From assembly GCA_039989895.1 (NCBI GenBank), contig JBDXGY010000004.1, positions 250,088-314,087 of the forward strand: 64,000 nucleotides of DNA. The letters run 5' to 3'. Positions 9,226 through 18,311 of the stretch are shown piece after piece (position 1 is the first letter of the stretch; every line of letters begins with the position of its first letter). Both the position numbers and the translations under genes were made by a program. The stretch is from Hyphomicrobiales bacterium (GTDB taxonomy: Bacteria > Pseudomonadota > Alphaproteobacteria > Rhizobiales > JACESI01). Below the pieces are notes generated by a model. That model did not search any database. It saw only the letters and a list, made by a program, of their open reading frames with translations, and had not been told where the DNA came from.

Positions 9226-10167
9226 TTATATTTTAATATTTTTAAGACGTTTCGCCCGATTAAACAACGCGCCATATTTCGGCGCGAAGATCATGGCGAT
9301 AACCTGCAATAATCCTGCAACCAGCGCGATCATTCCAGCAGCCGAAACGCTGTCTTCTCCGCCCAGCCATATCGGGCCGAAGGCTGCCAGCACATAGCCC
9401 GCGATGCCGCTTATCACCGACACGCCAGCACTCAACCACAGCTGCGTTGAAAGCCGATCGGTCAACATGCGCGCGGTCGCTGCCGGACAGATAAACATCG
9501 CGATCACCAAAATAGACCCCACCGCCGCAAAAGCCGCAACCGCTGCAAGCGCTGTCATGAAAACAAGGCCAAAGCCCATCGCTCGGGATGAAATGCCAAT
9601 GCTGTCGGCATGGGCCGCATCGAAGCTCGTGATCATCAGCTCCTTATAAAAAGCAAGCACGAATAAAATCACCAAGGCCGTCACACCAAGCAGCCGCCAC
9701 ACCGCATCGGGTAGGCCCATTAAAGCGCTCACATTCCACAAATCAGAGACGCTAAAAGCATCAAGCCAGATAGCGCTTTCAAGATTGCCATAAAGCGCAT
9801 GTTCAACATCGAAGTGCACACCGCGCGCGCCGCTTTGCTCTAACATCACAACGCCTGCCGCAAACATGGTCGTGAAGACAACACCCATCGCAGCGCCTGT
9901 CTCTACGCGCCCTGCCCGTCTAATCATTTCAATCAAACTCACCGCCACAAGCGCCGCCACAAGCGCGCCCAACATCATCGGCCATGTCGAGGCCACACCG
10001 GTGATTAAAAACCCCGCCACGATGCCCGGCAGCACAACATGGCTGATCGTGTCGCCCATCAAAGCTTGTTTGCGAAGCACCAGAAAATTACCCAAAAGCC
10101 CACAAGAAAGCGCGGCCAATGTGCCCAGCAAAATCGAGGGAAAATCAAGTTGCAGAAATTCGATCAT
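9226..10167 (-). CDS. sitD: Mn/Fe-type ABC transporter permease (SitD-like)
   Basis: A 313-residue ABC-3 family integral membrane protein with about eight hydrophobic segments. The start shows the family pattern LGTLAALSCGLLGNFLVLRKQALMGDTISHVVLPGI. It imports Mn(II)/Fe(II) together with the other permease, the ATPase and the binding protein encoded upstream. Its start overlaps the SitC stop by 4 bp (ATGA), indicating translational coupling. It is the last gene of the four-gene operon. Confidence 0.9.
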   Translation of the reverse strand: MIEFLQLDFPSILLGTLAALSCGLLGNFLVLRKQALMGDTISHVVLPGIVAGFLITGVASTWPMMLGALVAALVAVSLIEMIRRAGRVETGAAMGVVFTTMFAAGVVMLEQSGARGVHFDVEHALYGNLESAIWLDAFSVSDLWNVSALMGLPDAVWRLLGVTALVILFVLAFYKELMITSFDAAHADSIGISSRAMGFGLVFMTALAAVAAFAAVGSILVIAMFICPAATARMLTDRLSTQLWLSAGVSVISGIAGYVLAAFGPIWLGGEDSVSAAGMIALVAGLLQVIAMIFAPKYGALFNRAKRLKNIKI

Positions 10168-11393
10168 CGGCGCGCCCCCGATACCACAATCGGCGCAAGC
10201 TCGCTTTGCAGAGAGGCGATCAAATCAGCTGGCAGAACCTCTTCAATCGGGCGCAACGACCAATCATCAAGCGTCATGGCTTCTGTCGGATAAGTGCGCC
10301 GATAGGCATTCCAAAGCGCTTGGTCACGGGCCATCTTCTGTGCCGCTTCAATTCCTTTAGGCGTTGGCTCACCATCAGCTCGCAAATATCCCTCACTCAA
10401 CAACATGCGCCGCGTTAAGGGATCAAAAATCGGCTCCGCGCGCGCCACAGCCAAAAGCCCCTGACGCTGGTGGATAACTTTCTGAAACAACATATGACGA
10501 AACGCATAGGCCAGAACACCGCGATGCGGCGCGCACAACAGCGACAATAAAAAGACCGAAAACAAGGTGAGCACAATCAAGCCGCCTGTTGGAAGGTCTG
10601 CAGCAAGAGAAGAAAGCGCCGCCCCCACATAAGACCCAATGCCACCAATAGCGGCAGAGATCAAAACCATCGGGCCAACGCGGTCTGTCCAAAAACGCGC
10701 CGCAACCGGCGGAATGATCGTGAGCGCAATGACGAGCACAAGGCCGACGGTTTTTAGCCCAATGACAACAATCGCCAAAAGCAGCAGCAGCAAAAGGCGA
10801 TCAAGCCCCGCAACATTCATGCCCCGCGCTTTTGCAAAAGACGGATCGAAACAAAGCAGCGTGAAATCTTTTAGCTTCACCATCAAAGCAAGGCCGACAA
10901 GCACAGAGGCCACCGCAATCATGATCGCATCAAAGCGCACAAGCCCCGCCGTTGATCCCAAAATAAAATCAGAAAGCCCCGCCTGTCCGCCCGTATTCAT
11001 CGACTGGATAAGGGTGAGCAAAACAATGCCAAGCGCAAAGAAAGTTGAGAGCACCGTGCCGATCGCTGCATCTTCGCTAAGCCGTGTGTAGCGGGTCATC
11101 CATTCCACCGCCAGAACACCGACACCCGCGCTCATCGCCGCTCCCAGCAACAACAGCCACAAAGAACGCCCATCGCCCAAGAGCCAACTGCCCAGCATGA
11201 AGGCAAGCGCAATACCCGGTAAGGTCGCATGGCTGATGGCATCGCTGACAAGCGAACGCTTTCGCAACAAGACAAAGACACCAATTGCCCCCGCACCAGC
11301 ACCCAATAGCCCCGCACCCGTGAGCACAAGAGACGTATTATAGCCCGCCTGAAATGTTAGCGCAGTCCATAAAGCAGTGAGAAAATCAAACAT
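10164..11393 (-). CDS. sitC: Mn/Fe-type ABC transporter permease with C-terminal regulator-like extension (SitC-like)
   Basis: ABC-3 permease; residues about 1-290 hold the hydrophobic segments and the LLRKRSLVSDAISHATLPGI motif. At 409 residues it is about 120 longer than a minimal ABC-3 permease. The extra C-terminus (LTRRMLLSEGYLRADGEP, then TPKGIEAAQKMARDQALWNAYRR) is soluble. It resembles the winged-helix and dimerisation part of DtxR/MntR-type metalloregulators, an arrangement known in some metal permeases. It probably senses metal or gates transport on the cytoplasmic side (inference). It is coupled to sitD by a 4-bp overlap. Confidence 0.88.
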   Translation of the reverse strand: MFDFLTALWTALTFQAGYNTSLVLTGAGLLGAGAGAIGVFVLLRKRSLVSDAISHATLPGIALAFMLGSWLLGDGRSLWLLLLGAAMSAGVGVLAVEWMTRYTRLSEDAAIGTVLSTFFALGIVLLTLIQSMNTGGQAGLSDFILGSTAGLVRFDAIMIAVASVLVGLALMVKLKDFTLLCFDPSFAKARGMNVAGLDRLLLLLLLAIVVIGLKTVGLVLVIALTIIPPVAARFWTDRVGPMVLISAAIGGIGSYVGAALSSLAADLPTGGLIVLTLFSVFLLSLLCAPHRGVLAYAFRHMLFQKVIHQRQGLLAVARAEPIFDPLTRRMLLSEGYLRADGEPTPKGIEAAQKMARDQALWNAYRRTYPTEAMTLDDWSLRPIEEVLPADLIASLQSELAPIVVSGARR

Positions 11394-11411
11394 GACGATC
11401 AGACACGAAGG

Positions 11412-12224
11412 TCAAACATGGCGTGCAACAGCCGCGCCACCAACAGGCTCCGCCTGACGCGCACCGAGGCGACCAGAATATGTCCTGCGAACAGCCTCAT
11501 CGCTCATCACCTGATCAATCGACCCATTGGCCACAACCTGCTTGTTGAGAAGCAGTACATCATCAAACATCGTGCGAACGGTATCAAGATCATGGTGCAC
11601 CACGACCACGCATTTACCCTCATTAGCCAGTCTTTTAAGCGTCTTTAAAATCACCGCTTCTGTAGCCGCATCAACGCCGGCAAATGGCTCATCCATCAAA
11701 TAAACATCGGCACCTTGGGCCAAGGCTCTTGCCATGAACACACGCTGCTGCTGCCCACCGGAAAGCTGGCCAATTTGGCGATTGGAAAAATCTTTCATAT
11801 CCACCATTTCAAGACACTCAAGCGCCTTTTGACGGTGTTTTTTCCCCGGCCAGCGCAGCCAGCCTATATCCTTATAAAGTCCCATCATCACCACATCGAG
11901 CGCGGTGGCAGGAAAGTCCCAATCAACGGCTGCCCGCTGCGGCATATAAGCGACTTTAGCGCGCTTGTGTGCCAACGCCTCACCCAACACAAGTGTTTGG
12001 CCGGTGATTGAAGGAATAAGATTGAGAGCAGCTTTTAAGAGTGTCGATTTGCCAGCACCATTGGGCCCGACAATCGCCGTGATAACACCTGCACGAGCAG
12101 AAAAAGAAACATCCCACAACACAGGCTTGCGGTCATAAGCAACAGTTAGCCCTGCCACATCAAAAGCAACCGCTTGATGCGATGCGGCGTCAATTTCAAC
12201 TGTCTTCAATACCTGCTCAACCAT
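11412..12224 (-). CDS. sitB: Mn/Fe-type ABC transporter ATP-binding protein (SitB-like)
   Basis: A 270-residue ABC ATPase that powers the SitC/SitD channel on the cytoplasmic face. Walker A is VGPNGAGKSTLLK, the signature is LSGGQQQRVFMARAL, Walker B is VYLMDEPFAGVD, and the switch histidine lies in VVVVHHDL. It sits 18 bp from sitC and 21 bp from the binding-protein gene on the same strand, consistent with one operon read from sitA toward sitD. Confidence 0.92.
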   Translation of the reverse strand: MVEQVLKTVEIDAASHQAVAFDVAGLTVAYDRKPVLWDVSFSARAGVITAIVGPNGAGKSTLLKAALNLIPSITGQTLVLGEALAHKRAKVAYMPQRAAVDWDFPATALDVVMMGLYKDIGWLRWPGKKHRQKALECLEMVDMKDFSNRQIGQLSGGQQQRVFMARALAQGADVYLMDEPFAGVDAATEAVILKTLKRLANEGKCVVVVHHDLDTVRTMFDDVLLLNKQVVANGSIDQVMSDEAVRRTYSGRLGARQAEPVGGAAVARHV

Positions 12225-12245
12225 TACCTAGACCTAACTCTACGC

Positions 12246-13295
12246 TCAACTGTGAGGTGATAATTGCCCCGTCACACCCTTTGCCAAGGCATTACCCCCG
12301 AGACCACGTGCAATTGTCGTCGCATTATGATCAATCATACCAATATAAGTGCCCTCAAAAGTGCCTTCTTTGCCCATCGCGTCTGAAAAAAGCGTGCCAC
12401 CGATGCTCACACTATGTCCACGCGCCTGTGCCCCTTCGATCAAGGCTTTGACATTTTGCTTTGAAACAGAACTTTCAACGAAGACCGCATTGATATTGCG
12501 CGCAACAAGCAGAGACACCATTGTCTCAATACGCTGTAATCCCGCTTCGCTTTCCGTCGAAAGTCCTTGGATGCCAATCACATCAACATCAAAGGCGCGA
12601 CCGAAATAACCAAAGGCATCGTGAGCGGTAATCAGCACACGTTTTTCTGCTGGCACAGATTTAAGCGTCGCTTCCACTTTATCATTGAGATCACGAATGA
12701 TCATTTCATAGGATTGCGCGTTCTTGATAAAATCACTTTTCTTTTCAGGTGCTGCTTTAATCAAAGCATCGCGCACAATGCCAATCGTGTCCGCCCACAA
12801 AGATGGGTCCATCCACACATGCGGATCATAACGGCCTGAAAAACCTTTCGCCTCAATCAGCGTCGCTTTATCAAGCTGGTCTGCCACCATGACAACCTGC
12901 TTGCGTGTGCCAAGCTTATGCAACAAGTCATCAAGCTGTGCTTCAAGGTGCAATCCACTTGCAAAGATCACATCAGCACGGCTTAAAAGACTGACATCGG
13001 AGCGGGTTTGACGATAAGAATGCGGGTCAACACCTGATCCCATCAGCGTCGTGACATCGACATCATCCCCGCCAACCGCTCGCACAACATCAGCCACCAT
13101 GCCCACAGTGACAACAGCCTTTAAGGGCGCTGCCGATGCTGAAGACACCGCCAACAAAGCTACTAAACCTATGAAAAATCTATATATATTCTGATATACC
13201 GACTGACGCACGAAACCAAATAACCCACTTTGTTGCGAATAGTTCTCAACTATATTGCGAATAATTCGCAATTGCAACAAATTAAATAATTTCAT
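12246..13295 (-). CDS. sitA: Mn/Fe-type periplasmic metal-binding protein (SitA-like)
   Basis: Solute-binding protein of the ZnuA/TroA (cluster A-I) family. It has GSGVDPHSYRQTRSD (first metal His), DPHVWMDPSLW, HDAFGYFGRAF, and a C-terminal TYIGMIDHNATTI with metal Asp. The His-rich loop of zinc-specific ZnuA is absent, which favours Mn(II)/Fe(II). The longest frame starts at 13295 with no good ribosome site, and its first ~28 codons run through palindromes that look like regulator boxes. A GTG at 13211 would give a conventional signal peptide ending AVSSASA and leave the boxes in the promoter. The start is therefore uncertain, though the family call is secure. Confidence 0.88.
   Translation of the reverse strand: MKLFNLLQLRIIRNIVENYSQQSGLFGFVRQSVYQNIYRFFIGLVALLAVSSASAAPLKAVVTVGMVADVVRAVGGDDVDVTTLMGSGVDPHSYRQTRSDVSLLSRADVIFASGLHLEAQLDDLLHKLGTRKQVVMVADQLDKATLIEAKGFSGRYDPHVWMDPSLWADTIGIVRDALIKAAPEKKSDFIKNAQSYEMIIRDLNDKVEATLKSVPAEKRVLITAHDAFGYFGRAFDVDVIGIQGLSTESEAGLQRIETMVSLLVARNINAVFVESSVSKQNVKALIEGAQARGHSVSIGGTLFSDAMGKEGTFEGTYIGMIDHNATTIARGLGGNALAKGVTGQLSPHS
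13233..13272 (-). promoter_or_regulatory. Tandem Fur/Mur-like operator candidates at the head of the sit operon
   Basis: ATTGCGAATAATTCGCAAT (13254-13272) is a perfect 19-bp palindrome. The adjoining TTGCGAATAGTTCTCAA (13233-13249) is an imperfect copy. A further interrupted palindrome, AATGC-N7-GCATT, lies at about 13319-13335. In alphaproteobacteria, manganese transport operons of this type are repressed by the Fur-family regulator Mur through AT-rich palindromes with TTTGC/GCAA-type arms. Assignment to Mur is inference. Confidence 0.6.
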
Positions 13296-13387
13296 TGGCT
13301 GAGCTAATGAGAGAGCTTAATGCTCAATTCGCATTACTGAAAGGCAAGAATAGGGTGAAGAGAAATCAAACCAGAATTGGAGTGCAT

Positions 13388-14176
13388 TCATTCTCTATTA
13401 TCTTTCTCTTCGCCTTCAAAATAATCCGCATAGGCAGGCTTAGATAAAGCCAAAACACTAAGGGCTGCACGGCGGGCTTCACCGGGATTGCGTGCTTTAA
13501 TGGCATCGACAATGCGGCGATGTTTTTGGAGAGCAAAAGGCGGGTCCTCATCACTAGCCTGCTCGGCAAGCGACATGCGCGCCATGATCGCAGCATCAAA
13601 AAGCAACCCAAAACGTTCAAACACCCAATTGCCGCTGGCTGAAAGAATACTGCGATGAAAAGCAATATCTGCGCTCATTCGCTCATTCGGTGTCACGCCG
13701 CTCTCTCGAGAAACTAGGCTTGCTAGTTGCTCGTAACAAGCTTCTATATGGGCAATATCAGATGGGCTCGCGCGCGCTGCAGTCATCGCCGTCACTTCCG
13801 GCTCAATCAGCCCACGCGCTTCTGTCAATGATTCATAAAATTCCGCATCAAGTCCATGCACGAGCAGCACCTTCAGCACAATTGGATTAAACTGATCCCA
13901 TTTGTCACGCGGTTGCACCCGTGCACCCACGCGTGGGCCAGTCGCGATCAATCCCAAATTGACAAGGTCTTGAATAACTTCTCGAATAACCGTTCGGCTC
14001 ACACCAAATTCTTCGACAAGCTCTTGTTCTGTAGGCAAATATCCATCTAAGAAAAACGTGCCACAGGCAATCCGCTCAACCAATTCGCTAACCACCGGCT
14101 CACGGTGACGCTTTTTATTCTTGCGGATGGGGTGCTCCGCCTCATCTTCCAGCATCAGTAACCGATCGAATGACAT
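13388..14176 (-). CDS. GntR-family transcriptional regulator, FCD subfamily
   Basis: A 262-residue DNA-binding regulator. The N-terminal winged helix-turn-helix (about residues 28-95) includes YLPTEQELVEEFGVSRTVIREVIQDLVNLGLI, the GntR signature. Residues about 110-250 form the all-helical FCD ligand domain (LTEARGLIEPEVTAMTAARAS, then DIAFHRSILSASGN). FCD regulators usually sense organic acids or sugars. The effector is unknown here, and no catabolic operon is adjacent. It lies 92 bp upstream of sitA on the same strand, but no link to metal transport is evident. Confidence 0.9.
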   Translation of the reverse strand: MSFDRLLMLEDEAEHPIRKNKKRHREPVVSELVERIACGTFFLDGYLPTEQELVEEFGVSRTVIREVIQDLVNLGLIATGPRVGARVQPRDKWDQFNPIVLKVLLVHGLDAEFYESLTEARGLIEPEVTAMTAARASPSDIAHIEACYEQLASLVSRESGVTPNERMSADIAFHRSILSASGNWVFERFGLLFDAAIMARMSLAEQASDEDPPFALQKHRRIVDAIKARNPGEARRAALSVLALSKPAYADYFEGEEKDNRE

Positions 14177-14219
14177 GATCTAAAACCTCTGGCATCATCA
14201 GAAAAACTATTTTCTGATC

Positions 14220-15464
14220 CTAGCTTGCAAGTTTAAGATCCGCCACTTCATTTTGCAGGCCAACTGCAACGGGGCTGCCTGTTAGGTGGCGTGCATAGAC
14301 AGCATCGACGGTTTCATACATTCTTTGCACCGTAAACTGCTCAAGAATCTGGTCTCGTAAAGTATCAGCAAGTTTTTGTGCATCTTTTGGGTGTTGCAAG
14401 TTCACAATCATTGATGTTGCAATCATATTGGCATCCCCTGGCGGGATTAAATGATGAGAATGTGAACCATAGATTTCCGGAACACCGCCAACGCTTGTCA
14501 CCAAGGTTGGCAGACCCGCGCCGATTGCTTCCAAAACAATATAGGGCATAGCCTCCGCACGTGATGGCACCACAAGATTACGGCCCCGCGCAAAAGCTTC
14601 GCGAATAGGCATTGGATCTCGAAATGAAATCGCTTTTTCCAGTCCACGACGGCTTACTTCAGCCTTATAGCGCTCAAGGTCTTCTCCATCGCCAATCATT
14701 TCAGCCGTAACAGGACGCCCCAATCGGGCACTCGCAATTTGCACCGCATCTATGAAAAGGTCAGACCCTTTCAAATCGCGCATGTGGCCTGCATAAATAA
14801 AATCGACACAATCCGCATCATGCCTTATCGGTTCAAACTCAGGCTGCGTCAAACCATTGTAAGCGATGGACCAAGGTCGTCTTAATTGACCAATTTTGCG
14901 GGTAAAAGCAGCAACTTCAAAACCTGCAACAAAAACAAACTCAGATGTGAAATGTTCCAAAAACCGTTCAAGAGCGAAATAAACGCGGCCTTGCGGTGAT
15001 TTTGGGCTGTAATGCAAGCTACCCCCATGAGGTGAATAGACTGACACAACTTTTGAACCGCCTTCGCGCTGTCTTTGTTTGGACAGAAAATAGGCGGCTA
15101 GGCGACCATAAGCCCCACCTTTAGCGCCATGGCAATGCACCACGTCGACATCAACATCTTTCAACAAATTAAAAATCGTCTTGGTCATTGTTATGTCTGA
15201 TAAACTCACGCTACGGCTCATAGGTAACTGCGCGAAACCAAGCGCCATATAAGGTTTTAAGGCCTCAAGCTTATCAGCTTCAAACTGTCCACCAGTCAGT
15301 GAATCACATATCAAACCAACCTGATGACCATTCTCACTTTGATGACGAATAAGATCTGCAATATGCCGAAAAATACCGCCAACAGTCGAGCGCACACAGT
15401 GCACAATCACCAGGGACTTGTCCCCGCTCGGCCGTTTTTTATCAGAATTTAATTTTTTCATCAT
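14220..15464 (-). CDS. Glycosyltransferase, GT4 family
   Basis: A 414-residue GT-B fold glycosyltransferase. The N-terminal domain opens with SLVIVHCVRSTVGGIFRHIADL. The C-terminal nucleotide-sugar domain has DFIYAGHMRDLKGSDLFIDAV and the EX7E-like VVPSRAEAMPYIVLEAIGAGLPTL. It probably adds one sugar of the EPS repeat unit on the cytoplasmic face; donor and acceptor cannot be predicted. It marks the left edge of the EPS cluster and is divergent from the next GT4 gene across an AT-rich 259-bp region. The MM start leaves a choice of first or second Met. Confidence 0.87.
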   Translation of the reverse strand: MMKKLNSDKKRPSGDKSLVIVHCVRSTVGGIFRHIADLIRHQSENGHQVGLICDSLTGGQFEADKLEALKPYMALGFAQLPMSRSVSLSDITMTKTIFNLLKDVDVDVVHCHGAKGGAYGRLAAYFLSKQRQREGGSKVVSVYSPHGGSLHYSPKSPQGRVYFALERFLEHFTSEFVFVAGFEVAAFTRKIGQLRRPWSIAYNGLTQPEFEPIRHDADCVDFIYAGHMRDLKGSDLFIDAVQIASARLGRPVTAEMIGDGEDLERYKAEVSRRGLEKAISFRDPMPIREAFARGRNLVVPSRAEAMPYIVLEAIGAGLPTLVTSVGGVPEIYGSHSHHLIPPGDANMIATSMIVNLQHPKDAQKLADTLRDQILEQFTVQRMYETVDAVYARHLTGSPVAVGLQNEVADLKLAS

Positions 15465-15556
15465 TACTCAAAACCAAATAATTTGATGATTAAATTAGCA
15501 TATGGCAATTAACAATCGATCAGAAAGCGCTTAAAAAACCGATAAATACTATCTAT

Positions 15557-15609
15557 GGTTAATTAAATCACCCTAAATACTAAGTTTTATTATTTACAAT
15601 TAATTAACC
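15557..15609. promoter_or_regulatory. 10-bp inverted repeat in the divergent promoter region of two glycosyltransferase genes
   Basis: GGTTAATTAA (15557-15566) is repeated in inverted orientation as TTAATTAACC (15600-15609) in the AT-rich 259-bp gap (15465-15723). Unlike the other EPS promoters I found no sigma-54 consensus in this gap, so these genes may be read from a sigma-70-type promoter controlled by a protein binding the repeat. Confidence 0.35.
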
Positions 15610-15723
15610 TAAAAAGTTAATTCGTCCTAATCGATAAAAAAATGCACATTAATGATTATTGCTTATATTTTATTAGAGCTTGAGTGTTGAAATACTTATC
15701 AAAGAAAATTTCTAGAGCGCGCT

Positions 15724-16779
15724 ATGACAACCATCAACCAACCAACGATATGGCAACTTATAGATTCAAGCACCATTGGCGGCATTGAACGTCATATTGA
15801 AATGTTAGCCGGTGGCTTGCAGTATACTGGCTACAATTGTGTAGTGATGCTTTATGATGATCACGGTAAAAACCCGTGGTTTAAACAGTTGGAAGCAGCG
15901 CACATTCCGTATCATGTTCTTGGAGGCACAACGCGCGATCTCTACAAGGCCATCAAATCTAAAAAACCTGATCTCATTCATACACATGGGTATAAAGCCG
16001 GTATTTTGGGTCGCGCGGCGGCGCGGCTATCAAAGACACCTGTGGTCTCTACTTTTCACTCTGGCGAACGAGGCGCGTTTCCTGTTTCAATGTATCAATA
16101 TCTTGATGAGATGAGCGCCTTCCTCGCACCTGCCATTGCTGTCAGCAAACCCATCCTTAAAAAATTACCACTTGGCAGTGACTTAATGCATAATTTTGTC
16201 ACCATGCCGGCATGCGCCTCTGATGTGACTAGCCCTAATAGCCGGATTGGATTTGTCGGGCGTTTCAGCCCTGAAAAGGGGCCGGATCATTTTTGTGCTC
16301 TGGCGAAAGGCCTTTGTGATATGCCCGAATTTGAGCGCGTTTCATGGCATGCCTACGGCGATGGCCCTATGTTGGCTGACCTCAAAAAATCTTCAAGCGA
16401 TCACGTCACCTTCCATGGCATGCAAACCGATATGACCGATATCTGGCCGACCCTTGATCTACTTGTTATTCCATCACGTGCAGAAGGACTGCCTCTTGCA
16501 GCCCTTGAAGCCTTTTCCCATGGCATCCCCGTAGTCGCAGCCAAACTTGGCGCACTACCTGATGTTATAAAACATGGTGACACTGGCTGGCTGTTCAAGG
16601 CTGGCGACATGGAAACAGCCACACGCCATATCACGCAATGGGTCGATAAGAGCACGACACAAAAGACCGCCATGTTCACGGCATGCCGTGAAACAATTCG
16701 CAACAATTTTCTTGTTGAATCCAGATTAGAAAAACTATTTCAAATCTATAAAAAATCAGGCTTTAAAGCAGCGGCTTAA
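15724..16779 (+). CDS. Glycosyltransferase, GT4 family
   Basis: A 351-residue GT-B glycosyltransferase. It starts with IWQLIDSSTIGGIERHIEMLAGGL, has the domain-2 opening RIGFVGRFSPEKGPDHFCALA, and carries the donor-binding region LVIPSRAEGLPLAALEAFSHGIPVV. Likely an EPS repeat-unit enzyme in the cytoplasm. It is divergent from the 14220-15464 GT4 gene. Its stop overlaps the stop of the convergent phosphatase gene by 4 bp, an unusually tight tail-to-tail arrangement with no room for a terminator. Confidence 0.87.
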   Translation: MTTINQPTIWQLIDSSTIGGIERHIEMLAGGLQYTGYNCVVMLYDDHGKNPWFKQLEAAHIPYHVLGGTTRDLYKAIKSKKPDLIHTHGYKAGILGRAAARLSKTPVVSTFHSGERGAFPVSMYQYLDEMSAFLAPAIAVSKPILKKLPLGSDLMHNFVTMPACASDVTSPNSRIGFVGRFSPEKGPDHFCALAKGLCDMPEFERVSWHAYGDGPMLADLKKSSSDHVTFHGMQTDMTDIWPTLDLLVIPSRAEGLPLAALEAFSHGIPVVAAKLGALPDVIKHGDTGWLFKAGDMETATRHITQWVDKSTTQKTAMFTACRETIRNNFLVESRLEKLFQIYKKSGFKAAA

Positions 16780-18302
16780 TTCTGAGACATTTCCAACGCA
16801 ATCAAAGTCCAGTCATCTTCCGGTTCCGGCCCAACAACATTTTGAATCGCCTTAACATAAGCCGCCATACCCTCATCCATGGATAAATCAGCTGCCGTAG
16901 TAAAGGCGGAAGAGAGCCAATCAGGCAGTTTTTCTCCAGCTGAAAGTCCAATAGGGTCAAGTCCATCGGTGAAACAAACCAAGCGCTCACCAGCGCATAA
17001 CCTCAATGACTGGCATTCATAATCCGCATCAACCGCAAAGCCGGGCAGCGGTCCATGAACATCTATTTGTTGTGTAGCTTTTTTGCCGACGCGAACAGGG
17101 GGCGGATGACCGGCAGAAGAAATTTCAATGCCGCCTTCTTCAAGTAAATCAATCACAAGCATCGTTGCAATGAGCTGGCCCAATGTCACATCAGCATAGA
17201 GAGCTTTTGAAATTTGCGTCAAAAACACGTCGGGCGCACAATCGGGGTTTTGTGCATGGATCGCGCGTGCAATCGCAGCCAAGGCAATCGCACCAGAATG
17301 CGCCCCAAGACCATGACCCATCACATCCATCAAAATCACACGGTCACGGTTTTCACCATTCAAATGTAACACCGCATCCCCACTGCCAAGATCGGCAACC
17401 TTGCTATGATGGCCAAGATGAAAATGTCGTAAATTCGAGGGCATAACCGGCGTCAAAAGCTTGGACGCTGCTGCCGCAAAATGCCTGAAGTGCGATGCAC
17501 GTCGCCGCTCAGCGCGCCCCATTGATAGCCTAATATTATCGTGAAGCTCTTGTTTTGAAACAGGCTTTTGCAAACAAGCTTCAACGCCAATCTCCAGCAT
17601 CTCGCGCTGTACATCTGGATTACGGTCACCTGTAATCAAAATCACAGGAACGGGCAAACGGTCAGGATAAAGCTCCATTGTTTCCGCAAGCGTGCGCCCT
17701 GTGCCGTCAGCCAAATGATAATCAGCCACCACCAGATCAACTGGCGTGTGATCAAGGGTTGCAAGCGCCTCTTCGACACTATCCGCAATGATTGTCTTAT
17801 AGGTAGGATAAAGGCCAAGCGCATATGTCTCGGCCAGCACGCGCTCATCTTCAACGATTAAAACAGCTGGTTGTCGTTTGTTTAGATCACGCCAGATAAT
17901 GAAATGATTTGGCGGGCCTGCCTGATAGTTGACGCTATCAGCAAAATCACGCACCAGTCCTATGCCTCGTCCAGAGGCCGTCAGCGCAGAATTCAGCCCC
18001 TTAATTTCTGTCATCTTAGGCAGTGAACTGGCATATTTTTCATCAAAGCCAGTAAACGGTGATGCATCATCTATGATTTCAAGCCCTACCTGTGCCCCGC
18101 GAATGCGCACTTTGATCTCAAACTGTGTAGGTTTTTGCTCGCTATGCTCAATCGAATTGACTGCAATTTCACTGAGCAAAACCTGCAAGTCGGCAACCAC
18201 CTCATCAGACAAGCGAATTTCCGTCAGCGCATGGCGCAAAGCACGCCGTACCAAAGAGACATCTTTTAGTGTTGCCGGACATGTTTCTTGAAATAGTTGC
18301 AT
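16776..18302 (-). CDS. Partner-switch regulator: HATPase - receiver - SpoIIE phosphatase fusion
   Basis: Three domains in 508 residues. Residues 1-140 are a RsbW-like HATPase with the N-box (Glu45, Asn49), an Asp79 in the D-box and the GRGIGL lid. Residues 146-262 are a response-regulator receiver with phosphoacceptor Asp194 in VVADYHL and the Lys switch in QKPVS. Residues ~295-505 are a SpoIIE/PP2C Ser/Thr phosphatase with GSGDAV and MDVMGHG metal aspartates. Such proteins phosphorylate and dephosphorylate a STAS anti-anti-sigma partner under receiver control. A STAS gene lies at 31924-32214 in the same cluster. It is 9 bp downstream of a GT2 gene on the same strand, so it is probably co-transcribed with it. 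The D-box is atypical (DDASPF), so kinase activity needs testing. Confidence 0.88.
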   Translation of the reverse strand: MQLFQETCPATLKDVSLVRRALRHALTEIRLSDEVVADLQVLLSEIAVNSIEHSEQKPTQFEIKVRIRGAQVGLEIIDDASPFTGFDEKYASSLPKMTEIKGLNSALTASGRGIGLVRDFADSVNYQAGPPNHFIIWRDLNKRQPAVLIVEDERVLAETYALGLYPTYKTIIADSVEEALATLDHTPVDLVVADYHLADGTGRTLAETMELYPDRLPVPVILITGDRNPDVQREMLEIGVEACLQKPVSKQELHDNIRLSMGRAERRRASHFRHFAAAASKLLTPVMPSNLRHFHLGHHSKVADLGSGDAVLHLNGENRDRVILMDVMGHGLGAHSGAIALAAIARAIHAQNPDCAPDVFLTQISKALYADVTLGQLIATMLVIDLLEEGGIEISSAGHPPPVRVGKKATQQIDVHGPLPGFAVDADYECQSLRLCAGERLVCFTDGLDPIGLSAGEKLPDWLSSAFTTAADLSMDEGMAAYVKAIQNVVGPEPEDDWTLIALEMSQN

Positions 18303-18311
18303 TGTTGACCC

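Noticed and set aside
9866..10418. Overlapping plus-strand frames across the sit permease genes
   Set aside because: Antisense to conserved membrane proteins and without start signals or recognisable domains.
15465..15723. Possible CtrA boxes (TTAA-N7-TTAA) in the divergent EPS promoter
   Set aside because: TTAA words are frequent in this AT-rich gap, but I found none with the required 7-nt spacing; only the inverted repeat was kept.
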